From positions 213,420,506 to 213,484,505 of the forward strand of contig CM055265.1 of assembly GCA_029237695.1 (NCBI GenBank): a stretch of DNA of 64,000 bases, in the 5' to 3' direction. The notes beneath the pieces are model-generated. The model did not search any database. It saw nothing but the letters and a program-made list of their open reading frames with translations, and had not been told where the DNA came from. This document shows positions 23,736 through 33,926 of the stretch, one piece after another. The position numbers and the translations under genes are program-made. Origin of the DNA: Conchocele bisecta. Lineage: Eukaryota > Mollusca > Bivalvia > Lucinida > Thyasiridae. The first letter of the stretch is position 1. Every line of letters begins with the position of its first letter.

Positions 23736-23793
23736 ATATTACATGTACATTCGTGAAGTTATAGTCTGATTTATTAATTACTAATTACAGGGC

Positions 23794-23916
23794 GATGGTG
23801 TATATTGATGGACCAGCCCGTCGGTGCCTCGCGGATTGACGGAATGAGCCAATCTGATTGGTTCATTCCATCATTTTGCGGGGGTCCGACGGGTGGGTCC
23901 ATCAATGGACACCATC
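23794..23916. repeat. Long foldback hairpin
   Basis: GATGGTGTATATTGATGGAC...GAATGAGCCAATC pairs with GATTGGTTCATTCC...CATCAATGGACACCATC, a ~60-bp stem with a few mismatches and almost no loop. Resembles a small foldback element, TSD not resolved. Confidence 0.7.
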
Positions 23917-24004
23917 ATCAATCACATTTAATACACTCAGTAACACTGTTTACGGCCACCACCTCGGCCCAACCCTTCACAGGACTCGAATCATTGCCGG
24001 GACT

Positions 24005-24125
24005 CATAGAAAATGTGTGGCAAACAGTGCAGATCCTCATGAGACGTTTTGATCATTAAGAGCCGCCTCATCTACATGTACACTGTTTGCCACTACCACT
24101 ATACATGACTGTGAGGTTAAAAGGG
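24005..24125. mobile_element. Family-2 palindromic MITE
   Basis: ACAGTGCAGATCCTCATGAGAC and CATCTACATGTACACTGTTTG arms (each matching the copy at 23,618), preceded by GTGTGGCAA and followed by an AAAAGGGTAA end. Confidence 0.6.
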
Positions 24126-24791
24126 TAATGTTACATGTTACATGTACATTTGTGAAGTTATTCTCTATGATTTATTAATTAATAATTACAGTTAATACAC
24201 GGTTTACCACCATGTATGTATTCAGTATGTCTCGCCGGGAATCGGCGCACCACTGCCCCCCACCCCCACTGCCCCCCCCACCCGCATCACTCTATATTTT
24301 AATTCAGTCTCATAACGACATTTATTTGTTTTTATGGCACCACCCATCACATTGCTTCAAGAAAATATTGGGATGAAAAAAAGTTTTAAGCAGTGTAAAT
24401 ATATTTTTTTTATTTTTCAGTTACACATGTACACATACACATTACATGATGACACAGATTTAATCAGTGTTAATGTGATATGCATGTAAGCATGTTTCCT
24501 AGTCATTTACAAAACAAATACATGATTTGGAATGTTTTGAGACACCCCCTCAGCAACTGTCGCACACGTATCCGATAAACACCAAAGCTATCCGTTACTG
24601 ACTAATTCAGTGCGTTAGGTAAACAAGGAATTATGCAAGGAAAACATTGGAATAAACTAAAAAAGTAACCCAATTTGGAAAGAAGACACTTTTTCCTGTC
24701 TACTGGTACCAGGTACTTGTCCAAATGTTCTACTTTAAAGACGTATGCAGCAATAATCTTCTTAGCTATCCGCTAAACACTAATGAACTGT
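24126..24791. other. Unassigned interval
   Basis: Contains a C-rich CCCCCCACCCC patch at about 24,256-24,285 and otherwise AT-rich sequence with no recognised gene or repeat. Confidence 0.4.
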
Positions 24792-24821
24792 ATTCGAAGA
24801 ATAAGTAGAGCTTATGTTGTC

Positions 24822-24915
24822 GGAAGCAAGTCAAAACGGCCCGTGGTCAAAACAGCCCGGATTTGGTCAAAACGGCCCCTAAGTTTTAGGAATTTGGTCA
24901 AAACGGCCCCCTATT
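24822..24915 (+). repeat. Left terminal inverted repeat of the MULE
   Basis: It reads GGAAGCAAGTCAAAACGGCC and continues with three more units GTGGTCAAAACAGCCC, TTTGGTCAAAACGGCCCC and TTTGGTCAAAACGGCCCCC. The same order of units occurs inverted at the right end. Confidence 0.85.
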
Positions 24916-25249
24916 ATATATTTTTTTATTTTTGTGTACATATATATCTATATATTCTTATTATTCATCTAAAATAACAATAATAAATGACCTTGTAGTA
25001 TGAATATTGATGAAAATGAACTTTAATATGCATGCAATATATTATTTATATATTGGTATATGGTTTGTATATCTTATCAATTACAATGGATGTTTTTCAC
25101 ACCTTTATGAAGACAAATGTCCATTATCTAACACCTTGTATTTTAGTGGGGATACAACACAATTAATAACAACTCGTTACAGTCGATAATAATAGTATTT
25201 TATAGAGTTGAATAAATACAGCACATGTATACTATAACACGTTGGCGAA

Positions 25250-25520
25250 CAGTGTAGTCCTTGACCAGACTGAGAATTCAGTTATAAATGTGCTATATAT
25301 AGAATCAACAAGTAGTTATTTACAAGATGGGAAACAGTGTAGATCCTGATCAGACTGTGAATGCAATTTCCCATATATCATGAACAAGTGGTTATGTACA
25401 CGATATATAGCATCAACAAGTAGTTATTTACAAGATGGGAAACAGTGTAGATCCCGATCAGACTGTGAGTGCAAATTCCCATATAGCTATAAATGCAACA
25501 AATGGTTATGTACAATAAAC
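25250..25520. repeat. Tandem ~115-bp block with GTAGATCC motif
   Basis: Two close copies and one diverged copy carry GGGAAACAGTGTAGATCC, GATCAGACTGTGARTGCAA and CAACAAGTAGTTATTTACAA. The GTGTAGATCCTGATCAGACT wording resembles the family-2 MITE core. The transposase reading frame runs into this block. Confidence 0.65.
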
Positions 25521-27376
25521 AGTGTAATGTTGGCAAGATTAACGCAGATAGTAGTGTACATGCAGGCCACATGTATGAGGTGTAGTAGATTCTGTGAGTG
25601 GTTACACGTCCTGGCGGGCGACACGCGGCTTGTAGATGGTAGACACCTTCTTCAAGAGACCATGGCGTGGCAGTCAGGTTCCCCTGTCGGTAGCTGAAAT
25701 TGATAAGTACATACATAAAGTGTAATTCTGGTATATTATGTCAGTATATTATGTAAGTATGGCTATGTCCCGTATTATTGGTATATGTACTTGTATCTGT
25801 GATATGGTCACCATATTGGACACGTTCGTATACTGCATATCTTATCTACACCAATGCATTCATTTATATAAATGCCATCGCACATTTCGTAATCATTAAA
25901 ATTAAACTGTAATTACCTGTCCCATGCCTCGAAGATCAGAGACTGCATGCTGCGATACGTCTTCCTCTGCAGCCTGCGCAGCGCCATCTCTGATACCAGT
26001 TTGACCTGGTTATTCGCCTCGCCTGCTTCTTCGTGCAGGACCTTCAGCAAGGTGTAGAATGGCGGAGCAACGCCTGCTCGAACATTCAGACGTCTGTGCC
26101 AGCCTGAAAATATATAAATAGCATATACAACCGAATGTCATTTATTTCTTTTTGATTTAAATGTACACGGACGGACGGCGTGATAAAGAAAAAAGGTGAA
26201 AGTGAATGGGTTTAACGTCCCACCAACAGCTAGGGTCATATAGACGGGACCACAGTTTAAAGTCTCGTCCGACAGACCAGTGGGATGGAAATACTATGAA
26301 AGTATTTTTGATGCCTAATGCCTAATGCGAGTTTGAACCCTCAACCTCCGAATTGGAAGTCGGGTGTTCTTACCTTTAGGCCACAATCCATCCCCTGTGA
26401 TAAAAAAACCATGCTTACCTTCGCAGTCGTTGTTTGTGCGAACAGACTGGCCGAATATACACCAGTTCGCGACAGCCCATGTTGACGACTCCATCCATGT
26501 CTTTTCCACATAGTCGAGGAGTGGGGCGATCTGCTCTGAGCTGTTGAGGTCTCGTAGGGCGTCGAAGGTAGGTCTGATGTGTTCCTCAGGGAGAAAGGGT
26601 AGACACAGAAGTTTCCTAATGTAGCAGTACGTCCCCTCATTCTGGATGTACTGCGTGGACAGTCCAAGACTCTGCAATAACAGTAGACATACATTATATA
26701 TGTTTCCTAATATTAACGGACATTACTATTTATATTCTGTATTTACTGTGCATACTGAGTGGGCTTGTACCTTTAATATATATGAATTAGAAGAAGAATG
26801 TATATATAGTACATTTAATTATGTTATTTAAACCATTCAATTATAATAATTACCTGAACATGTCACCACACCGCCTGGCTCCAGTGAAATGAACAACCAC
26901 GCACGCGAACGTCATGAAACACGTGACGCACTCCCTTCCAAAGGGCAACCTCGAAGTCGCAGACGACTTCCGCGACACATTCTTCACCCTCCATTCCGCG
27001 AAGAATCGTCTGAAATTATACACAAATCGTACGGACGAACGAACGGACTAACAGACAGATTCAGAGAGATGCCTATAAAAGAAACATTTGTGTTGCAATA
27101 ATAAAGTATTTAACAGGATGAGCGAAATTTAAGGTTTACACGGTTTTCGATTCCGAGAAAAAACATTCACATTGTTAAACATTACAATCACAATTGCAAT
27201 GGACAGACCTGATAAACCTCTATTATAGTCAACTTACCCGTGTTGCAGCGACGATGCTGCCACTCCTTGCAGGTATCGCAGGCAATCGCATGATGATTAC
27301 TTCTGACCGTACCACTGCACTCAATACACTGATAAATCATGATGTCTATTGTGACGACGTTTGTAACGGGATTCAA
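25378..27376 (-). pseudogene. MULE-type transposase gene with PHD-like finger, internally deleted
   Basis: Five minus-strand exons with proper splice signals. Exon 27,376-27,238 encodes a Cys/His finger (C-I-E-C, C-D-T-C, W-Q-H-R-R-C) and ends at GTAAGT. Exon 27,009-26,854 encodes ECVAEVVCDFEVALWKG and GCSFHWSQAVW, then an in-frame TGA (26,865-26,863), then HVQ. Exon 26,671-26,419 encodes SLGLSTQYIQNEG, CLPFLPEEHIRPTFDAL and SVRTNNDCE. Exon 26,103-25,917 encodes GWHRRLNVRAG and QRKTYRSMQSLIFEAWD. Exon 25,693-25,378 begins SYRQGNLTA. The last four join in phase, and DFE, GCxFH..Q and RTNN..EGWH are motifs of a MULE transposase family common in invertebrates. The first exon ends in phase 1 but the next starts in phase 0, and only 228 bp separate them, so the exons for the catalytic core are missing. 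The final exon runs into a tandem block, so its true end is unclear. Confidence 0.8.
26190..26398 (-). mobile_element. tRNA-derived SINE inside the MULE gene
   Basis: Read from 26,398: an A-box-like TGTGGCCTAAAGGTAAG, a B-box-like GAGGGTTCAAACTC, then a body with TCCCACTGGTCTGTCGGACG and a tail TTGGTGGGACGTTAAACCC. It lies in the intron between exons 26,671-26,419 and 26,103-25,917. A related copy on the plus strand is at 47,993-48,143. Confidence 0.75.
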
Positions 27377-28009
27377 TATATATCGTATTAAGCAATTAGG
27401 ATGGATTATTTTTTTGAAATTAAGTCATTAATTTTAATACATTAACAATTTAACTTTATTGAATTAAAATGCCACCAGTATCGTTCGAAATGCATTTCAT
27501 TAATTAACAGCTTAGCTTTATGTATTTAATTTGCCGCGAACATCGCTCATAGTATAAACATCAAAAGGAGCAATTAGTAGTTTAAACAATTTCATTAATT
27601 AACAGCTTAGCTTTATGTATTAACTTTGCCGCGAACATCGTTTTACCTTAATTATTACTTCAAAAACACACTTGTAGTATAAACATCAAAAGGAGCAATT
27701 AGTAGTTTAAACATTTTAGCCGCAATACTTTCCCACCCATCGATAATTGGATTAATCCTGCTATGCAATCAATAAAAAAATAATTAACCATCATCCTAGT
27801 GACAACGCGTAACGATTTGCACGAAAATTATGAAAAATATTGGAACGATTACGGATAAAATACGGTAATATAACACAATTTTTGTTTTGTTTTATTAAAT
27901 TATATTATTTATCCTTATTATTCATTATACTACATTATACTGGCTATATACTATCCAAAACTCTGAAAAATACATAAAATACAAATTATACCTCATTTTT
28001 TTTTTTTGG

Positions 28010-28156
28010 GGGGGCCGTTTTGACCAAATATGGGCCGTTTTGACCATTTATTTTGGACGGGGGCCGTTTTGACCAATTTAGGGGGGCCGTTTTGACCAAA
28101 TCCGGGCCGTTTTGACCACGGGCCATTTTGACCACGGGCCGTTTTGACTGTAATCC
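28010..28156 (-). repeat. Right terminal inverted repeat of the MULE
   Basis: It holds six or seven units of GGGCCGTTTTGACCA, the reverse complement of the left-end units, and finishes GTTTTGACTGTAATCC, whose complement begins GGATTACAGTCAAAAC. It has one or two more units than the left end. Confidence 0.85.
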
Positions 28157-28164
28157 ATCTTGTC

Positions 28165-31130
28165 ACCCCGGCGTCGGCGTCACCGTCACGCCTTGGTTAA
28201 GGTTTTTAGTCAAGTTTGTATATGGAATACTACTGGCCCTACACCCACCATACTTGGACAACTTCATCTCCTAGTGATGCACATCAATAACCCCTCATCT
28301 ATATTTGACATTGACCTACATTTCCTCTTGAATTACTTACTTAATTCCCCTTGGTTAAGGTTTTTAGTCAATCTTGGTTAAGGTTTTTTTTCAAGCTTGT
28401 ACATTGAATACTATTGTGCATCCAGACACCATACTTCGACAACCTTTTCTCATAGGTATGTACATCAATAACCCCTGATCTATATTTGACCTTGACCTAC
28501 ATTTCCTCTTGAATTACTTGGTTAATTCCCCTTGGTTAAGGTTTTTACTCAATCTTGGTTAAGGTTTTTAGTCAAGCATGTATATGCAATACTACTGGCC
28601 CTACACCCACCATACTTGGACAACTTCATCTCCTAGTGATGCACATCAATAACCCCTCATCTATATTTGACCTTGACCTACATTTCCTCTTGAATTACTT
28701 ACTTAATTCCCCTTGGTTAAGGTTTTTAGTCAATCTTGGTTAAGGTTTTTTTTTCAAGCTTGTACATTGAATACTATTGTGCATCCAGACACCATACTTC
28801 GACAACCTTTTCTCATAGGTATGTACATCAATAACCCCTGATCTATATTTGACCTTGACCTACATTTCCTCTTGAATTACTTGGTTAATTCCCCTTGGTT
28901 AAGGTTTTTACTCGACCTTGGTTAAGGTTTTTAGTCATGCTTGTATATGCAATACTACTGGCCCTACACCCACCATACTTGGACAACTTCATCTCCTTGT
29001 GATGCACATCAATAACCCCTCATCTATATTTGACCTTGACCTACATTTCCTCTTGAATTACTTACTTAATTCCCCTTGGTTAACGTTTTTAGTCAATCTT
29101 GGTTAAGGTTTTTTTTTCAAGCTTGTACATTGAATACTATTGTGCATCCAGACACCATACTTCGACAACCTTTTCTCATAGGTATGTACATCAATAACCC
29201 CTGATCTATATTTGACCTTGACCTACATTTCCTCTTGAATTACTTGGTTAATTCCCCTTGGTTAAGGTTTTTACTCAACCTTGGTTAAGGTTTTTAGTCA
29301 AGCTTGTATATGCAATACTACTGGCCCTACACCCACCATACTTGGACAACTTCATCTCCTAGTGATGCACATCAATAACCCCTCATCTATATTTGACCTT
29401 GACCTACATTTCCTCTTGAATTACTTACTTAATTCCCCTTGGTTAAGGTTTTTAGTCAATCTTGGTTAAGGTTTTTTTTCAAGCTTGTACATTGAATACT
29501 ATTGTGCATCCAGACACCATACTTCGACAACCTTTTCTCATAGGTATGTACATCAATAACCCCTGATCTATATTTGACCTTGACCTACATTTCCTCTTGA
29601 ATTACTTGGTTAATTCCCCTTGGTTAAGGTTTTTACTCAACCTTGGTTAAGGTTTTTAGTCAAGCTTGTATATGCAATACTACTGGCCCTACACCCACCA
29701 TACTTGGACAACTTCATCTCCTTGTGATGCACATCAATAACCCCTCATCTATATTTGACCTTGACCTACATTTCCTCTTGAATTACTTACTTAATTCCCC
29801 TTGGTTAACGTTTTTAGTCAATCTTGGTTAAGGTTTTTTTTCAAGCTTGTACATTGAATACTATTGTGCATCCAGACACCATACTTCGACAACCTTTTCT
29901 CATAGGTATGTACATCAATAACCCCTGATCTATATTTGACCTTGACCTACATTTCCTCTTCAATTACTTACTTAATTCCTTTTGGTTAAGGTTTTTAGTC
30001 AACCTTCTATATGGAATACTACTGGCCCTACACCCACCATACTTGGGACAACTTCATCTCCTAGTGATGTACATCAACAACCCCTGATCTATATTTGACC
30101 TTGACCTACATTTCCTCTTGAATTACTTACTTAATTCCCCTTGGTTAACGTTTTTAGTCAAGCTTGTAGATGGAATACTCCTGGCCCTACACCAACCATA
30201 CTTGGACAACTTCATCTCCTAGTGATGTACATCAACAACCCCTGACCTATATTTGACCTTGACCTACATTTAACCTTGAATTACTTACTTAATTCCCCTT
30301 GGTTAAGGTTTTTACTCGACCTTGGTTAAGCATTTTACTCAAGCTTGTACATGGAATACTATTGTGCGTACAGACACCATACTTGGACAACCTTTTCTCA
30401 TAGTGATGTACATCAATAACCCCTGATCTATATTTCACCTTGACCTACATTTCCTCTTGAATTACTTACTTAATTCTCTTTGGTTAAGGTTTTTAGTCAA
30501 GCTTGTAGATGGAATACTCATGGCCCTACACCAACCATACTTGGACAACTTCATCTCCTAGTGATGTACATCAACAACCCCTGACCTATATTTGACCTTG
30601 ACCTACATTTAACCTTAAATTACTTACTTAATTGCCCTTGGTTAAGGTTTTTACTCAACCTTGGTTAAGGTTTTTAGTCACACTTGTAGATGGAATACTA
30701 TTGTGCATACAGACACCATACTTGGATAACTTTTTCTCATAGGGATGTACATCAATAACCCCTGACCTTTATTTTACCTTCACCTACATTTAACCTTGAA
30801 TTACTTGCTTAATGTTTATTGTCAAACTTGTATATGGAATACTTCTGGGCCTACATCAACTATACTTGGACAACTTCATCTCCTAGTGATGTACATCAAT
30901 AATCCCTGACCTATATTTGACCTTGACCTACTTTTATCCTTGGATTACTTAGTTATCTCCCCTTGGTTACGGTTTTTGCTCAAGCTTGTATATGGATTAC
31001 TCCTGGGCCTACAGCAACCATACTTGGAAAACTTTATCTCCTAGTGATGTACATCAATAACCCCTGACCTATATCTGACATTGACCTACATTTAACCTTG
31101 AATTACTTACTTAATTTCCCTTGGTTAATG
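28165..31130 (+). repeat. Higher-order tandem array, 363-bp dimers
   Basis: Two ~180-bp monomer types alternate: one with CCCTACACCCACCATACTTGG and CTCCTAGTGATGCACATC, the other with GTGCATCCAGACACCATAC and CTCATAGGTATGTACATC. Both share ATCTATATTTGACCTTGACC and GGTTAAGGTTTTTA. Dimer starts at 28,192, 28,555, 28,918, 29,281 and 29,643 give a 362-363-bp period with near identity; monomers after about 29,980 are more diverged. Open frames of 62 codons recur once per dimer and are not genes. Confidence 0.85.
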
Positions 31131-31499
31131 TTTTTAGTCAACCTTATTAAGGTTTTTATGCAGGCCGCAGCCACCTTCTTTGTCAAGCTATGTGTACATC
31201 GCCAACCCTCGTAGTCGAGCTATGCTGTTCTCCTACAGCTCTTGTTTATTGTACGAGTGATCAAGGAATGTCACTCAAATGTGCAAAAAGTTGTAGGGCA
31301 CGAACCTGATGAGAAGTTTCAAGATAAATTAGGTGACTTGGGTGGGATATTTCTAGGGACTCTAAGACTTGCATAAACAACAATTTTGGCGAATTCCTTA
31401 TGAGCACTCATAGTCCAGTGTTTGAACTTTATGTTCATGTATACATTTTCAGGAATTAATCAGAATAGAACACACGATATGAATTTATTTGCTTAGGGG

Positions 31500-31835
31500 C
31501 ACGAAGAGTGAATGCATACTTTTTCATGAATAACAAAAAAGTTACCTTCCCCCAAAAAAATTATTTGATGAAATTCCGTAAAATATTGTTATTTCGAAAA
31601 AAAAAATTCTTAGTGGAATTTAACAGGGGGGCTAAAAATAGATTTTAGATCTTTTTATTTGTGAACTGATTTTCAAAATATAACTTGTTTTCTTAGTTAC
31701 ATCATTTCCAAGCTATCTAGCCAGGTTTCGGAGTCGATTTCCCAAATTATTAATTTTTTTGGCTCCTCCCCCACCTCTTCCGCCTCTTTTTCCCCCATGA
31801 TAAATTCCCATAACAGGAATTTCCCTAGGATTTTT
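31500..31835 (+). mobile_element. Truncated copy of the 48.2-49.0 kb foldback element
   Basis: Shares CTTTTTCATGAATAACAAAA, TTATTTGATGAAATTCCGT, TTCCAAGCTATCTAGCCAGG and CCTCTTCC with 48,350-48,640. It is cut at 31,835 by the next element. Confidence 0.7.
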
Positions 31836-32302
31836 ATGCCCCCGCCACCGAATGATGAGGGGGGCATATTCGGTTCGTCCGATCATTACCAAACTCCCAC
31901 AATAGCTTCCTCACATTGATACCTATCCATCCACTGATCAAGTGTCATTCGGGTAATCTTGACCGTCAGCTCGGTGACCACGGTTTGATATTTGTGTCAA
32001 TAATTTTATACGTATTTCTGAATGTTGAATACCTCTTGATCTGTTAGTCGGATCATTACCAAACTTCATTGATAGCTTCCTCACATTGATGGCTAGCTAT
32101 CCACACAGTGTCATTCGGGTCACCTTGACCTGGGTGTCAACAATTTTGGGTGTGTGTCCAAATGTTGAGTGACTATCTCCTGATCCGTTGGTCAGATCAT
32201 TGCAAAACTTCATCAATAGCTTTGTCACATTGATGGCTAGCCCCCCAGTGTCATTTGTGTGACCTTGACCTTTGTGGGTGACACTCGCCGGCAATTGCCT
32301 TG
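31836..32302 (+). mobile_element. Complete short rolling-circle-like element
   Basis: After a T-run the 5' hairpin is ATGCCCCCGCCACCG / GAGGGGGGCAT, then TTCGGTTCGTCCGATC. Three ~120-bp units carry GATCATTRCAAAACTTC, CACATTGATGGCTAGC and GTGTCATTCGGGTCACC. The 3' end is GGCAATTGCC followed by CTTG and T. Length 467 bp, the smallest intact example in the window. Positions 31,245-31,499 hold nothing recognised. Confidence 0.75.
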
Positions 32303-32874
32303 TTTTAAGACCTGTTTACAAATTGAAATGGTGCTAGGGATTTTTTTATTTTCTTATTTCTCCTTGAATGTTTAGTTGTCACTGGTTACTACTATGCTAC
32401 CCATATAGGTAGCGCATTCAGTGATCAAGGTGCGCATGTACACCATGCATCCAAGCACGGATTCTGACCAATATACATGTACATTGTACTACACACACGT
32501 TGGGAATGTGTTTCATCACGTTCTAGGCATATCTGAGACCTTTAAGAGTTACCGTAAAACCCCATTCAATAAATCTGTTGCAGTTAGAAGCAAAGTGGAT
32601 GGGGTAATGGCAAGCCTTCTGCATATTTTCCCGCTCACGTCGGCGTGGCTACAGACGGTCAAGACTCAGCCAGCATCAGATGTGACACGCTGTATGTCTT
32701 GTATTAACCAGGAGACCGCCCCGCTCGTTCTCTATGGTGATGACCATTGGTTGGTACCATCATGTAATTAACCTTTCACCTTTCAAGTCACTTGATCTGT
32801 TCTATGTTGAACTTTTAAACTTATTCCATTAGTTAGAAAAGGTGTATTGTTGTAAAAAGTCAGAAGCATTCTAC
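32303..32874. other. Unassigned interval with a 116-codon ORF
   Basis: A plus-strand ORF at 32,421-32,771 resembles no family I know; no splice structure or repeat relatives are seen. It could be a SWSAP1 upstream exon region but shows no Walker A sequence. Confidence 0.3.
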
Positions 32875-32980
32875 AAATGAAGCAGATCCTGATGAGACGA
32901 CTCGTTTCGAGCCGTCTCATCTGGATCTACATCATTTGAAAACATTAGTATCGAGGTCTGTAGTGTTGAAAGGGTTAATA
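32875..32980. mobile_element. Family-2 palindromic MITE
   Basis: AAGCAGATCCTGATGAGACG and CGTCTCATCTGGATCTAC flank GACTCGTTTCGAGCC, ending in TTGAAAGGGTTAATA with the typical AAGGGTTAA terminus. Confidence 0.7.
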
Positions 32981-33117
32981 TCTTTAATTGAAATGTACAT
33001 TTAGACCCGAGATACAAATGTAGTTACATGCAGTTTGCTGATTCTCATGTCCAACCCTGGTCTCGGTAGACTCGGGAGGCATATATTGTTCGGACTGTCC
33101 GTATGTGGGTCCGGTTC

Positions 33118-33333
33118 TTGTTATCCCCACGCCGATAGGCAAGAGGGAATATAGCGTTAGTCCATGTACGTACGTACGTTCATTTTTCAATAATTCATGA
33201 ACCGCTTCACTGATTTTGATAATATTTGGCTACAATGTGTGTCTATGGATGGTGTTTTGTTTTGCGTCCGACCACCCAAGGTGAAGGTCACTGATGACTT
33301 GTTCACCTTGTTTGTAAGGCAAAAATGTTTTTT
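33118..33333 (+). mobile_element. 5' fragment of a rolling-circle-like element
   Basis: ATCCCCACGCCGATAGGC...AGAGGGAAT hairpin, then ACGTACGTACG microsatellite and CATGAACCGCTTCACTGATT. It is cut at a T-run by the next element. Confidence 0.55.
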
Positions 33334-33926
33334 ATGCCACCGGGTTTCGAAGAAACGGGTGGCATATAGTGTTTGGACCGTCCGTCCGTCCGTCACACTT
33401 TTCGGTTAACCACTTTGTCACAGTTTCTCAAATATGCTGCAGGTGGCATCCGCGTTCGACAGACACATTTCTTGTTTTTTCTGTTTTCAATAACTCCTCA
33501 ACCGCTTCACCGATTTTCATAATATTTGGCCACAATGTGTGTCTAGGGATGGTGCTTTGTTTTGCATATGACCCACGTCCGAACGCCGAAGGTCAAGGTC
33601 ATTGAGGACTTATGTTCACCTTGTTTGTAAGGCAAAACTTTATGTTTTTTTTCTTTTTTCAGTGACTCATGAACCGCTTCATTGATTTTCACAATATTTG
33701 GCCACAATGTGTGTCATGGGAATCCCGGATGCTGCTTTGTTTTGCATACTACCCACGTCCGACCGCCCAAGGTATTAAGGCTGCCAGCGAGGAGATTAAT
33801 TTCTTTTAACGATGCCAGTTCTTGTTTTTGTACTTTCTACTGGTAACAACGTATGTCCGAATGTACGAGGCAATGATGTTGATACAATGTATCGTGGTTA
33901 GTCTGCATTCAAAAACTTTTCATTGG
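33247..33926 (+). repeat. Copy A of a ~680-bp direct repeat
   Basis: Nearly identical to 35,282-35,957, differing mainly by four bases in a T-run near 33,645. It spans the tail of the previous fragment, a whole rolling-circle-like element and ~100 bp of flank ending CAAAAACTTTTCATTGG. Confidence 0.85.
33334..33824 (+). mobile_element. Complete rolling-circle-like element, copy 1
   Basis: 5' hairpin ATGCCACCGGGTTTCGAAG / CGGGTGGCAT, GGACCGTCCGTCCGTCCG microsatellite, three ~120-bp units with AACCGCTTCAYYGATTTTCA and AATATTTGGCCACAATGTGT, then GGCTGCCAGCGAGGAG and CTTG followed by T. Confidence 0.75.

Larger units (their letters stand above)
24822..28156 (-). mobile_element. Complete MULE-like DNA transposon
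   Basis: This 3,335-bp element is inserted in the rolling-circle-like element above. ATGTTGTC (24,814-24,821) and ATCTTGTC (28,157-28,164) flank it, an 8-bp duplication with one mismatch; the empty site is readable at 38,532-38,539. Both ends start GGA and then hold inverted arrays of GGTCAAAACGGCCC-type units. The interior carries a minus-strand spliced gene with MULE-family C-terminal sequence. Duplication of 8-10 bp is usual for MULEs. It also contains a SINE and a tandem block at 25,250-25,520. Confidence 0.85.
24792..31244 (+). mobile_element. Rolling-circle-like element, split by a MULE insertion
   Basis: The 5' hairpin half (TATTCGAAGAATAAGTAGAG) is at 24,791, with the opposing arm diverged. 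The rest resumes at 28,165 with ACCCCGGCGTCGGCGTCACC and runs through a monomer array to the 3' hairpin (GCTGTTCTCCTACAGC) and CTTG at 31,241-31,244. Copies at 38,501-41,769 and 55,748-58,705 show the uninterrupted joint TTATGTTGTCACCCCGGCG. Lacks the AGGTCA-rich block those copies carry. Confidence 0.75.

Noticed and set aside
28160..29831. Repeated 62-73-codon ORFs starting MVKVFS
   Set aside because: They recur once per 363-bp dimer with the same wording, so they follow from the tandem repeat; no protein family is recognised.
32421..32771. Possible SWSAP1 first exon
   Set aside because: No GxxGx Walker A sequence leading to a phase-2 donor could be found in this ORF.
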